This document shows positions 7,441 through 15,810 of a stretch of 64,000 nucleotides of DNA, piece by piece. A program made the position numbers and the translations under genes. The notes under the pieces were generated by a model. It was given only the letters and a program-made list of their open reading frames with translations. It searched no databases and was not told where the DNA came from. The DNA is from Tellurirhabdus rosea (GTDB taxonomy: Bacteria > Bacteroidota > Bacteroidia > Cytophagales > Spirosomataceae). The stretch spans positions 508,001 through 572,000 of the forward strand of contig NZ_CP111085.1 in assembly GCF_026278345.1 (NCBI RefSeq). The letters run 5' to 3'. The number at the start of each line of letters is the position of its first letter. The first letter of the stretch is position 1.

Positions 7441-8544
7441 ATGAAACCCACTAATCTTTTCGTGTTCTTCACTCTGTGTTTAATGTTGACAGCTCTTGTT
7501 GACAGTTCTGCCCAGTCTCCTAAACCCGTCCGGGTCGGGGTGGCCGGACTGGTGCACTCGCACGTGCACTGGATTCTGGGCCGCAAGCCGCAGGGCGATA
7601 TTGAACTGGTGGGAATTGCCGAACCGAATAAGGCGCTGGCCGAGAAATTTCTGAAACGGCACAACCTGCCGATGAGCCTGTGGTATCCGTCGCTGGAGGC
7701 CATGATCGCCCAAACGAAGCCGACCGCGGTAATGGATTTCGGGCGCATTGTGGACCACCTGCAAACCGTCAAAACCTGCGCGCCGAAAGGCATTCACGTC
7801 ATGGTGGAAAAACCGCTGGCCGTGAGCCTCGACCACGCCCGGCAGATGGAAAGTCTGGCTAAAAAGCACAAGATCCAGTTGCTGACGAACTACGAAACGA
7901 CCTGGTACGACAGCAACCACTACGCTTTTGACCTCGTGAACGGCCGGAAAGCGGTGGGCGACATCCGGAAAATCGTGGTCCACGACGGGCACGAAGGCCC
8001 AAAGGAAATCGGCGTCGATCCGGAATTCTTCGAATGGCTGACCGACCCCGCTACCAACGGAGCCGGAGCGCTGTTCGATTTCGGCTGTTACGGGGCCGAT
8101 CTGGCCACCTGGCTGATGAACGGACAGCGTCCGCTGACGGTCACGGCCGTGACGCAGACCATCAAACCGGAGATTTATCCGAAAGTGGACGACGAAGCCA
8201 CGATTGTTCTGACTTATCCGAAAGCGCAGGTGGTCATCCAGGCGTCCTGGAACTGGCCTTTCAGCCGCAAGGACATGGAAGTTTACGGCAAGACGGGCTA
8301 TGTGATGACGCTGGACAACAGGCGGATGCGCATCCGGCTTCCGGGCGAGAAAACCGAATCAGCCCAGGACGCGCCCGCGGGAACGGCTCCGGCCAAAGAT
8401 CCGTTTGCCTATTTGGCGGCGGTGATTCGCGGCGACGGCAAACCCATCGACGGACTCACCTCGCTGCCGACTAATATGGTGGTGATGGAGATTCTGGACG
8501 CGGCGCGGCGTTCGGCGCGGGAAAAGCGGCCGGTATCGCTGTAA
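7441..8544 (+). CDS. Secreted Gfo/Idh/MocA family oxidoreductase
   Basis: A 367-residue NAD(P)-dependent oxidoreductase-fold protein. The start at 7441 gives a clear Sec signal peptide (MKPTNLFVFFTLCLMLTALV, cleavage near SSAQ), whereas the upstream in-frame ATG at 7363 belongs to the toxin remnant. A Rossmann motif VGVAGLVHSH replaces the more common GxGxxG. The family signature EKPLAV is at about residue 120, and a C-terminal GFO/IDH beta-sheet domain follows with GALFDFGCYGADLATWLMNG. Bacteroidota export many such proteins to the periplasm, where they act on sugars. Its link to the flanking sulfur genes is unclear. Confidence 0.85.
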   Translation: MKPTNLFVFFTLCLMLTALVDSSAQSPKPVRVGVAGLVHSHVHWILGRKPQGDIELVGIAEPNKALAEKFLKRHNLPMSLWYPSLEAMIAQTKPTAVMDFGRIVDHLQTVKTCAPKGIHVMVEKPLAVSLDHARQMESLAKKHKIQLLTNYETTWYDSNHYAFDLVNGRKAVGDIRKIVVHDGHEGPKEIGVDPEFFEWLTDPATNGAGALFDFGCYGADLATWLMNGQRPLTVTAVTQTIKPEIYPKVDDEATIVLTYPKAQVVIQASWNWPFSRKDMEVYGKTGYVMTLDNRRMRIRLPGEKTESAQDAPAGTAPAKDPFAYLAAVIRGDGKPIDGLTSLPTNMVVMEILDAARRSAREKRPVSL

Positions 8545-8620
8545 AACTGAGCGGTGCTCGGTTTGTATTTTTAGAGAGGATGAAGAATAAATAATCACGG
8601 GCTGAAGCCAGCAGATACAT

Positions 8621-9334
8621 ATGATTGCAGAACCTTCCTATACACTCGAAAGCCTGTCGGCGCAGTTGGCGGGTAAATCCGAAGTCGACGCGCTGCGGAC
8701 ACTGGCAGAGTTGTTTCCGGGTCAGGTCGTTTTTTCGACCAGCCTCGGCTACGAAGACCAGGTGGTAACGGACATGATTTTTGCGAACAACATTCCCATT
8801 CGGGTCTTTACGCTCGATACGGGCCGGTTGTTTCACGAAACGTATCAGGTCTGGAACAAGACCAACAGTCGCTACGACGCCCGAATAGAAAGCTACTTTC
8901 CCAATCAGGAAGCCATCGAAAAACTGATGAGCGAAAAAGGCCCGTTCAGCTTCTACGAATCGGTCGAAAACCGCAAGGAATGCTGCTTTCTCCGCAAGGT
9001 GGAGCCGCTGAACCGGGCGCTGGCGGGCAACAAAATCTGGATTACGGGCATCCGCGCCGAACAGTCGCCCAACCGGCAGACCATGACGCAGCTCGAATGG
9101 GACGAAAGCCACCAGCTGTTCAAGTTTCACCCGCTGATGAACTGGTCGTTTGAGCAGGTCAAAGACTACGTGCGGGCCAACAACGTGCCCTACAATCCCC
9201 TGCACGACAAAGGCTTTGTGAGCATCGGCTGCCAGCCCTGCACCCGCGCCATCCGCGAAGGCGAAGACTTCCGCGCCGGCCGCTGGTGGTGGGAAGACCA
9301 GTCGAAGAAGGAATGTGGACTCCATGCAAAATGA
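8621..9334 (+). CDS. cysH: Assimilatory adenylyl-sulfate (APS/PAPS) reductase
   Basis: A 237-residue reductase that converts APS or PAPS to sulfite using thioredoxin. Features: PP-loop-like VVFSTSLGYEDQV near residue 38, LDTGRLFHETY, then Cys121-Cys122 and Cys204-x-x-Cys207, which would bind a [4Fe-4S] cluster, and the catalytic ECGLH with Cys232 near the end. The cluster-binding cysteines, and the lack of an APS kinase (cysC) nearby, point to APS as substrate (inference). Its stop codon lies within the left arm of the inverted repeat 9330-9417, and cysD follows directly. Confidence 0.93.
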   Translation: MIAEPSYTLESLSAQLAGKSEVDALRTLAELFPGQVVFSTSLGYEDQVVTDMIFANNIPIRVFTLDTGRLFHETYQVWNKTNSRYDARIESYFPNQEAIEKLMSEKGPFSFYESVENRKECCFLRKVEPLNRALAGNKIWITGIRAEQSPNRQTMTQLEWDESHQLFKFHPLMNWSFEQVKDYVRANNVPYNPLHDKGFVSIGCQPCTRAIREGEDFRAGRWWWEDQSKKECGLHAK

Positions 9335-9417
9335 CTGATTGACTGAATGATTGAATGATTGATTAGGCTTCGCCTGTCTACCATTCAGTCAATTAGTCAT
9401 TCTATCATTCAATCATT
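9330..9417. repeat. Intergenic inverted repeat between cysH and cysD
   Basis: Arms are made of TGAATGAT-like 8-bp units (left about 9330-9360, right about 9383-9417), with imperfect pairing, around a TAGGCTTCGCCTG core. The left arm overlaps the cysH stop codon and the right arm ends 6 bp before the cysD ATG. The same arm type recurs between leuD and the synthase gene at 18321-18410. Confidence 0.75.
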
Positions 9418-9423
9418 AAAAAA

Positions 9424-10326
9424 ATGAAACTCGATTATCTCGATCAACTCGAATCCGAAGCGATTCATATCATGCGCGAAGTGGCCGGGCAGTTTGAGCG
9501 GCCCGCGCTCTTGTTTTCGGGCGGAAAAGACTCCATTACGCTGGTGCATCTGGCCCTGAAAGCGTTCCGTCCGGGCAAATTCCCGTTCCCGCTGGTGCAT
9601 ATCGATACGGGCCATAACTTTCAGGAAGCCCTCGATTTCCGCGATAATCTGGCCGAACGGCTGGGCGAAAAGCTGATCGTCCGCTACGTGGAAGACACCA
9701 TTCGGGAGAAAAAGCTGAAGGAGCCGACCGGCCGCAACGCCAGCCGCAACGGCTTGCAGACGTTTACCCTGCTGGATACCATCGAAGAGTTTGAATTCGA
9801 CGCCTGCATCGGGGGTGCCCGCCGGGATGAGGAGAAAGCCCGCGCCAAAGAACGGGTCTTTTCCGTCCGCGACGAATTCGGCTCCTGGGACCCGAAGCGG
9901 CAGCGTCCGGAGCTTTGGAACACCTATAACGGCAAGATTCACAAAGGAGAAAACGTCCGCGTGTTCCCGATCTCGAACTGGACCGAACTGGATGTCTGGA
10001 ACTACATCAAGCGCGAAAAAATCGACCTGCCGGGCATCTACTTCGCCCACGACCGCGAGTGTATCCTGCGCGACGGTAAACTGCTGGCTACGGCCGGCGG
10101 CGTTATCCAGCGCGAGGAAACCGACCAGATCGTGACGCGGAAAGTGCGCTTCCGAACCGTTGGCGACATTTCCTGCACGGCTGCCGTCGAGTCCGACGCG
10201 TCGACGCTGGACGATGTCATCAACGAGATTCAGGCCACCCGCATCTCCGAACGCGGCGAAACGCGCATCGATGACCAGGTGTCCGAAGCGGCGATGGAAG
10301 ACCGGAAAAAGGGAGGATATTTTTAA
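9424..10326 (+). CDS. cysD: Sulfate adenylyltransferase subunit 2
   Basis: A 300-residue catalytic subunit of ATP sulfurylase, which adenylates sulfate to APS together with the GTPase CysN. The PP-loop ATP-pyrophosphatase motif SGGKDS is at residues 32-37. Further CysD signatures are LVHIDTGHNFQEALDFRD, GARRDEEKARAKERVFSVRD and PISNWTELDVWNYI. The C-terminus is full length (EDRKKGGYF). It is followed by cysN after an inverted repeat whose left arm starts on the stop codon. Confidence 0.96.
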   Translation: MKLDYLDQLESEAIHIMREVAGQFERPALLFSGGKDSITLVHLALKAFRPGKFPFPLVHIDTGHNFQEALDFRDNLAERLGEKLIVRYVEDTIREKKLKEPTGRNASRNGLQTFTLLDTIEEFEFDACIGGARRDEEKARAKERVFSVRDEFGSWDPKRQRPELWNTYNGKIHKGENVRVFPISNWTELDVWNYIKREKIDLPGIYFAHDRECILRDGKLLATAGGVIQREETDQIVTRKVRFRTVGDISCTAAVESDASTLDDVINEIQATRISERGETRIDDQVSEAAMEDRKKGGYF

Positions 10327-10400
10327 TGAGCGAAAGAGCGAAAGAGTGAAAGAGCGCGGTTGTGCATTCACTCTTTCGCTCTCTCACTCTTTCACTCATT
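10325..10400. repeat. Intergenic inverted repeat between cysD and cysN
   Basis: Left arm 10325-10356 and right arm 10369-10400 consist of GCGAAAGA/GTGAAAGA 8-bp units and pair over 32 bp with few mismatches, leaving a 12-nt loop. The left arm begins within the cysD stop codon; the right arm ends 6 bp before the cysN ATG. In the transcript the whole spacer would fold into one long hairpin. Confidence 0.8.
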
Positions 10401-10406
10401 ACCGAA

Positions 10407-11657
10407 ATGGATTTACTTCGATTCATAACCTGCGGCTCGGTGGATGACGGCAAAAGCACGCTCATCGGTCGCCTTCTGTACGACTCCAAATCGATTCTGG
10501 CCGACCAGCTCGAAGCCATCGAACGCGCCAGCAAAAGCCGCGACAACGGGGAAATCGACCTCGCGCTGCTGACCGACGGCCTCCGCTCGGAACGCGAACA
10601 GGGCATCACCATCGACGTAGCTTATCGCTACTTCCAGACGCCCCAGCGGAAATTTATCATCGTCGACGCGCCGGGACACATCCAGTACACCCGCAACATG
10701 GTGACGGGCGCTTCCAACTGCGAACTCGCCATCGTGCTCGTCGACGCCCGCAACGGCGTGGTGGAACAGACGCGCCGACACTCGCTCATCGCGTCGATGC
10801 TCGGCATTCCGCACATCGTGGTGGCCGTCAACAAAATGGACCTAGTGGGCTACTCGCAGGATACGTTCTCGGACATCTGCATCCAGTACAACGAACTGGC
10901 GAAGAAGCTGAACGTCTCGAACGTGACCTATATCCCGATGAGCGCCCTCAACGGTGACAACGTCGTGGACAAGTCCGACAACATGCCGTGGTACGAAGGT
11001 CCGGCCCTGCTCGACTACCTCGAAACCGTCGAACTCGACCAGGATGCCAACCTGACGGACGCGCGGTTCCCCGTGCAGTACGTCATCCGTCCGCAGACGA
11101 CCGAACTCCACGACTACCGGGGTTATGCCGGAAAAATCACCAGCGGCATCTTTCGGAAGGGCGATTCGGTGACCGTGCTGCCTTCCGGCGAAACCTCGAC
11201 CATCGACGCCATTGAGGTTTTCGAAGGGCATCAAGAGGAAGCCTTCGCGCCCATGTCCGTCGTGCTGCACCTCGCCGACGATGTGGACATCAGCCGGGGC
11301 AACCTCATCGTGAAGACCGACAACCAGCCCGTAGTGTCGCAGAACATCGAAGCGATGCTGTGCTGGATGGACACCAAGGAACTGAAAATCGGCAGCAAAT
11401 ACCTGCTGCAGCACGGCACCTTCCGGACGCGCTGCGTCATCCGCGACATCAGCTACCAGCTGAACGTCAATACCTACGAGGAGACGGAAGGCGTCGAAAG
11501 CCTGAAGCTGAACGACATCGCCAAGGTGGTGCTGAAAACGGCCCAGCCGGTGAGCTTCGACCCGTATCAGAAGAACCGCGTCAACGGCGGGGCGATCCTG
11601 ATCGATGAAACGTCGAACGTGACGGTGGGGGCGTTGATGCTGGAAGCGGAGGCTTGA
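10407..11657 (+). CDS. cysN: Sulfate adenylyltransferase subunit 1 (GTPase)
   Basis: A 416-residue EF-Tu-like GTPase that drives ATP sulfurylase. G1 is GSVDDGKST (residues 10-18), G2/G3 region GITIDVAYRYF and DAPGHIQY, G4 NKMD. Two beta-barrel domains follow. The ATG at 10407 gives the usual MDLLRFITCGSVDDGKSTL start; an in-frame ATG at 10362 lies inside the inverted repeat and is rejected. There is no fused APS kinase domain, which fits direct use of APS by the cysH product. Confidence 0.96.
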   Translation: MDLLRFITCGSVDDGKSTLIGRLLYDSKSILADQLEAIERASKSRDNGEIDLALLTDGLRSEREQGITIDVAYRYFQTPQRKFIIVDAPGHIQYTRNMVTGASNCELAIVLVDARNGVVEQTRRHSLIASMLGIPHIVVAVNKMDLVGYSQDTFSDICIQYNELAKKLNVSNVTYIPMSALNGDNVVDKSDNMPWYEGPALLDYLETVELDQDANLTDARFPVQYVIRPQTTELHDYRGYAGKITSGIFRKGDSVTVLPSGETSTIDAIEVFEGHQEEAFAPMSVVLHLADDVDISRGNLIVKTDNQPVVSQNIEAMLCWMDTKELKIGSKYLLQHGTFRTRCVIRDISYQLNVNTYEETEGVESLKLNDIAKVVLKTAQPVSFDPYQKNRVNGGAILIDETSNVTVGALMLEAEA

Positions 11658-11664
11658 TTTTTGA

Positions 11665-11747
11665 TTAACCACAGAGTTACACGGAGTTTGGCACAGAGGC
11701 TAAAAGGTAAAAACTCTGTGCCAAACTCCGTGTAACTCTGTGGTTAA
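11665..11747. repeat. Perfect 34-bp inverted repeat after cysN
   Basis: Arms 11665-11698 and 11714-11747 are exact reverse complements over 34 bp (begins TTAACCACAGAGTTACACGG) with a 15-nt loop. It fills the space between cysN and the AraC-type gene, both on the plus strand. Members of this kind (CACAGAGTTACACGGAG) look like a dispersed element; here it may also terminate the cys transcript. Confidence 0.88.
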
Positions 11748-11758
11748 AAAACACGATT

Positions 11759-12628
11759 ATGCTCCGCGTTCCTTCTTCCATCAACCCCGCCACCTTCCAG
11801 TCCCTGCAGATTCAGGACATGACGTTTGTGGCGTACCGCAGCGACGTGTACCCGGAACGGAACGAGGTCTTTTTCGAGGAACATGCCGTTATTTTCGTGC
11901 TGGAAGGCCAGAAAAAATTCGCCTCGCCGACGCAGGACCTGCACGTTCACAAGGGACAGATTCTGTTTTTCCAGCGGGGCTGCTACTCGATGAACGAGTC
12001 GATGGACCCCAATTACCGGAGTCTGGTCTTCTTCTTCCCGGAGAAGCTCCTGAAGGAATTCGTCAGCCAGCACCTCGGCATTTTCAGAAACGTACGAGCC
12101 ATATCAGACCCGTCTGCGCCCCCGGCCGAGCCCATTCTGTCGCTGACGGCCTCCCCTACCTTTTCGACCTTCATTCAATCGCTGCTGCCTTATTTTGGTG
12201 CCAAAACGCCATTTCTGAACGAACTGCTGCGGCTCAAGTTTCAGGAACTGCTGCTCCACCTGCTCGAACTCGACACCTCGGGCAAACTCCGCTCCATCCT
12301 GCTGCACATCTCCCAGGGCCAGAAAGCCGACCTCGACTACCTGATGAACACCTACCTGCTCAAGCCCCTGTCGATGGCCGAACTGGCGCGCCTCTCGGGC
12401 CGGAGTCTGTCGGCCTTCAAACGGGATTTTGAGGCGCATTTCCGCACGTCCCCCGGCCACTGGATTCGGCACAAACGCCTCGAACACGCGCATTTTCTGC
12501 TGCGCAATACGGACAAGAACGTCTCGGAAGTGAGCATGGAAATCGGCTACGAAAGCGTCTCGCACTTCATCAAGGCGTATAAGCAGCAGTACGGGACTAC
12601 GCCGAAGCGGAACGGAGTGACGGCCTGA
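11759..12628 (+). CDS. AraC-family transcriptional regulator
   Basis: A 289-residue regulator. Residues 1-150 form an AraC-type cupin sensor domain (HAVIFVLEGQKKFASPTQDL, KGQILFFQRGCYSM). Residues about 190-285 carry the double helix-turn-helix DNA-binding domain, with MAELARLSGRSLSAFKRDFE and the second-helix signature VSMEIGYESVSHFIKAYKQQ followed by YGTTPKR. The ligand is unknown. The MDR oxidoreductase gene 181 bp downstream is the nearest candidate target. Confidence 0.92.
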   Translation: MLRVPSSINPATFQSLQIQDMTFVAYRSDVYPERNEVFFEEHAVIFVLEGQKKFASPTQDLHVHKGQILFFQRGCYSMNESMDPNYRSLVFFFPEKLLKEFVSQHLGIFRNVRAISDPSAPPAEPILSLTASPTFSTFIQSLLPYFGAKTPFLNELLRLKFQELLLHLLELDTSGKLRSILLHISQGQKADLDYLMNTYLLKPLSMAELARLSGRSLSAFKRDFEAHFRTSPGHWIRHKRLEHAHFLLRNTDKNVSEVSMEIGYESVSHFIKAYKQQYGTTPKRNGVTA

Positions 12629-12809
12629 CGCCCTTCTCCCCCGACCGGCGCAACGGTTTCGCCCACCCGAAGCCAATCCCGACTGCCGCCGTTACCCTCA
12701 AGCCAAACGACCGCTTATCAAGTCGCCGGACAGCGAAAGGTGTTTTTGCCTTAATATGGCTATCGAAAGGGCGTTTCTGCCCCTGCACAACCAACCCGTT
12801 CTGTCCCCG

Positions 12810-13757
12810 ATGAAAGCGTTTACGAAAACACAATACGGAGGTCCGGAAGTACTCCACCTGGAGGAAGTCGAAAAGCCGACGGTTAAAGAGGACCACATTC
12901 TGGTAAAAGTGATGGCGAACTCGGCCAATCCCGCCGACTGGCATATTCTGCGCGGGGAGCCGATTCTGGCCCGCTTTGAATTCGGCCTGTTCAAACCTAG
13001 CATCAAGATTCTGGGCGCCGACTTTGCGGGCATTGTCGAGGAAGTCGGCAGCGGGGAGACGCATTTTTCCGCCGGCGACCGGGTCTTTGGCGAAACTTTG
13101 CAAGGCGGCGCTTTTGCCGAGTATATCTCCATCCCGGCGACGATGTGCGGCAAAATGCCGGACGGAACGGGCTTTGCCGAAATGGCTGCGGTACCCATTG
13201 CGGGCGTCACAGCTTTGCAGGCCCTCATCACGTATGGAAAGCTGCGGGAAGGCGAATCCGTGCTGATCAACGGCTCGTCCGGGGGCGTGGGACATTTGGC
13301 CGTGCAGATCGCCAAAGCGTACGGAGCGACCGTAACCGCGGTCTGTTCGGGTAAAAACAGCGATTTTGTGACTTTATTGGGAGCAGACCGGGTGATTGCC
13401 TATGACAAGGAAAGCATTCATCAGCATACCGGAAAGTACGACCTCCTTGTGGACACCCACGGCAACCTGACGTACAGGGACTACCGGCGCATGGGCCAGC
13501 GCGGGGTCGTGGTGGGGTTCACCACCCTGCAACACATGATTTCGCTGAATCTGGAAGCCAAACTCCGGCAGTATCCGCTTACGCAGTTTACGGCGGAATG
13601 CAACACAAAGGATTTAGAGACACTGGCCCGGTTGATGCAGGCGGGGAAGCTCCGGGTTCATCTGGAGAAGACCTATCCGTATACGGACATTCCAGAAGCG
13701 ATTCGGTATATTGAAGGGATGCGGACAAGGGGGAAGGTGGCGATGGTTTGGGGGTAG
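12810..13757 (+). CDS. Zinc-independent MDR oxidoreductase (quinone reductase-like)
   Basis: A 315-residue NADPH-dependent medium-chain dehydrogenase/reductase. The N-terminal GroES-like domain (MKAFTKTQYGGPEVLHLEEV, ILGADFAGIVEEVGSGETHF) lacks the zinc cysteines of alcohol dehydrogenases. The Rossmann nucleotide motif is NGSSGGVGHLAVQIAKAYGA. The closest families are the quinone oxidoreductases and the NAD(P)-dependent alcohol dehydrogenases common in Bacteroidota. The ATG at 12810 starts the family's usual MKA N-terminus; an earlier in-frame ATG at 12756 adds 18 unrelated residues. It probably reduces alpha,beta-unsaturated carbonyls or quinones. Confidence 0.85.
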   Translation: MKAFTKTQYGGPEVLHLEEVEKPTVKEDHILVKVMANSANPADWHILRGEPILARFEFGLFKPSIKILGADFAGIVEEVGSGETHFSAGDRVFGETLQGGAFAEYISIPATMCGKMPDGTGFAEMAAVPIAGVTALQALITYGKLREGESVLINGSSGGVGHLAVQIAKAYGATVTAVCSGKNSDFVTLLGADRVIAYDKESIHQHTGKYDLLVDTHGNLTYRDYRRMGQRGVVVGFTTLQHMISLNLEAKLRQYPLTQFTAECNTKDLETLARLMQAGKLRVHLEKTYPYTDIPEAIRYIEGMRTRGKVAMVWG

Positions 13758-14194
13758 TCGAGTTGACGTAGCATACACACAGAATGCCGTTATGGTGCTC
13801 TCGAGTACTCATGTCTGTAATTAGTTTATAGTAAGCGCACTTTGAGCATTCCTATTTGCAAGGCGGATAAGCATAAAATACTCGAATTTAAAAACGATGC
13901 GTTTTTTGTATTGTCAAAGCCGAAAAAAGTTTCATTGATGACGCAGTGCGCATTTTGTATTGCTGTAGAAGACCTTGTTTATCCATAATGTACTTCGCAA
14001 TTTTTATTGCTTACACCCAACAAAAGGAATAAACCTCTCTTAACACCTTAACTATCAAACCGTAATAATTTTTTTAAAAAGTAGTTTTTATAATTTACAG
14101 ATTTTTCCTATCGTTACAGCAAGCTGGAAGCTTGCGTCTATTTACGAGTTGGTGGCAATTGGGCAATGCATGTAATTAGACAAAGCATTGAATT
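13758..14194. other. A+T-rich spacer, left flank of accessory island
   Basis: About 440 bp without a credible gene. Base composition drops sharply compared with the MDR gene. A TGCG...TTTTGTATTG motif occurs twice about 49 bp apart (near 13896 and 13945), and a GCAAGCT/AGCTTGC hairpin lies near 14120-14137. No tRNA or IS end is visible. Confidence 0.6.
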
Positions 14195-15031
14195 ATGAAT
14201 CAAGAAAAAATTAAGGCATTACACTTATTAGCAGAAAAATTACGATTGACACGTGATTTCCTTAACCATGATTTTTTGGATTACATTTCTAAGAGTCCTG
14301 TAATGGAACCGATGAAATGGAATTGGGCAATTGATACTTACAAATTTATTTTGGCGGAAAAGCATTCAATTCCAGAAGAAATATATTCATTATGCAATGC
14401 ATTGTTTATAGATGTATTCCAAACAGAGGGTCAAAAATTTGTGGAACTATGCAGCCAAAGGATTGAAATTGTCCAAAAAGGTAAACCAGATAATGAGATT
14501 AGAGAGGTAATTATTAATCAATACCACAATTGGCGAAAAGAATTTACCATAAAAGCAAATGAAACGATTGCTTCAGTAGAACAATCACTGACAATCCCCG
14601 AAGGCTTGGAGAAATCAGACTACGATATAGGACTATCATTTGCAGGCGAAAACAGATCTTTTGTTGAAAATGTTGCACTGATTCTACGAGAAAACGGAGT
14701 TAAGGTATTTTACGACTCTTTTGAAGCTGACAGTCTTTGGGGAAAAAATCTTTACCAGCATCTAAACGAAATATATAAGACCAAATGCAAATTCACAATC
14801 ATTTTCATTAGCGAAGCATATTCAAGAAAGCATTGGACTAACCACGAATTAAAGAGTGCGCAAGCGAGAGTATTTAAAGAGAATAGAGAGTACATACTGC
14901 CAGTGAGATTTGATGACACACAACTACCTGAACTTGATAAGACAGTAGGTTACTTGGATGCAAGGAGCCATCAACCCTCAGATATTGCTGAATTGGCTTT
15001 GAGAAAACTTAAAAGTATTAACAGCCGCTAA
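14195..15031 (+). CDS. TIR-domain protein, probable NAD-consuming defence or signalling enzyme
   Basis: A 278-residue protein. Residues 1-140 are charged and helical with no family I recognise. Residues 143-270 form a TIR domain of the bacterial TIR-2 type: DYDIGLSFAGENRSFVENVA, VKVFYDSFEADSLWGKNLYQ, FTIIFISEAYSRKHWTNHEL. Glu218 in WTNHEL is in the position of the catalytic glutamate of NADase TIR domains. Such TIR proteins are frequent in antiviral loci; no cyclase, Argonaute or other partner is adjacent. The gene is markedly A+T-rich and an attC-like repeat starts at its stop codon, suggesting horizontal arrival. Confidence 0.88.
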   Translation: MNQEKIKALHLLAEKLRLTRDFLNHDFLDYISKSPVMEPMKWNWAIDTYKFILAEKHSIPEEIYSLCNALFIDVFQTEGQKFVELCSQRIEIVQKGKPDNEIREVIINQYHNWRKEFTIKANETIASVEQSLTIPEGLEKSDYDIGLSFAGENRSFVENVALILRENGVKVFYDSFEADSLWGKNLYQHLNEIYKTKCKFTIIFISEAYSRKHWTNHELKSAQARVFKENREYILPVRFDDTQLPELDKTVGYLDARSHQPSDIAELALRKLKSINSR

Positions 15032-15155
15032 CAACGTATTGCCAAAAGCGGGGCTGACGCTATACTATTCGGTTGTCGGAAATAATAGAAGATTTGTGAT
15101 TTTATTAAGCGGTAGTGCCAAAATTCCCCGCCTTCAGCAATACCCAAAACGTTGG
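15029..15155. repeat. Imperfect folded repeat, attC-like, at the TIR stop codon
   Basis: The segment begins TAACAACGTATTGC and ends GCAATACCCAAAACGTTGGC. Outer blocks CAACG/CGTTG, middle blocks GTATTGC/GCAATAC and inner blocks GCGGGG/CCCCGC pair in order, separated by unpaired spacers, giving a 127-bp cruciform-like structure. It starts on the TIR stop codon, as gene-cassette recombination sites do. The outer boxes do not fully fit the integron consensus RYYYAAC/GTTRRRY, so the resemblance is structural only. Confidence 0.55.
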
Positions 15156-15201
15156 CTGAATTGCTCTTTCCCCGCCGGAAGAATGCCTTCCGGTTAGAAG
15201 T

Positions 15202-15810
15202 TTGCCTAAATTGCGACAAAAAGCAGTGCCCGACCTATTTATCATATCCGGCTGCAACGGAGCAGGCAAGACTACAGCTTCCTACACTGTTCTTCCAGAA
15301 CTGCTTGAAGTCAGAGAATTTGTCAATGCAGATGAAATTGCCCGTGGCCTCTCCCCTTTCCAACCCGAAAAAGTTTCCATTGAAGCTGGCAAAATCATGC
15401 TGAGGCGAATGAGCGATTTGATTGCACAAAAGGAGGATTTCGCTTTTGAGACTACGCTTTCGACAAGGAGCTTTGTAGGCTTAATCCACAAAGCAAGGCT
15501 ATCTGGCTATACTATCAACCTGATCTATTATTGGTTAGACTCGGTGGAACTTGCCAAAGAGCGGGTTCGCATCCGTGTAGCTGAAGGCGGGCACAACATT
15601 CCGGAAGACACTATAACCCGCCGCTACTATGCGGGAATCAAGAACTTTATACATTTGTACAAAGCAAGCGCAGACTATTGGCTCTTGATAGACAATTCCC
15701 AAACTACACCGCAAATCATCGCTGAGAGCAACGAAACCGGAGAGGCAGTGGTTACCTCTCAGGAGAAATGGGACAAATTCAATAAATTAGCAAGCTATGA
15801 CGCACGTTGA
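15202..15810 (+). CDS. Zeta-toxin-like P-loop kinase
   Basis: A 202-residue P-loop protein of the zeta toxin/AAA family. Walker A is SGCNGAGKTT (residues 16-25), followed by FVNADEIARGLSPF, typical of zeta-type kinases, FAFETTLSTRS and an arginine-rich lid, ERVRIRVAEGGHNIPEDTIT. Zeta toxins phosphorylate UDP-N-acetylglucosamine or other small molecules; activity here is untested. No ATG fits; the frame opens after a stop at 15157 and TTG at 15202 gives a normal short N-terminus. The start may have been remodelled by recombination at the upstream repeat. A small gene overlaps its end. Confidence 0.8.
   Translation: MPKLRQKAVPDLFIISGCNGAGKTTASYTVLPELLEVREFVNADEIARGLSPFQPEKVSIEAGKIMLRRMSDLIAQKEDFAFETTLSTRSFVGLIHKARLSGYTINLIYYWLDSVELAKERVRIRVAEGGHNIPEDTITRRYYAGIKNFIHLYKASADYWLLIDNSQTTPQIIAESNETGEAVVTSQEKWDKFNKLASYDAR

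Noticed and set aside
7363..8544. Single 393-residue oxidoreductase
   Set aside because: The first 26 residues are a toxin remnant; the signal peptide begins at 7441.
15029..15155. Canonical integron attC site
   Set aside because: Outer boxes do not fully match RYYYAAC and GTTRRRY and no integrase is present; kept only as attC-like.
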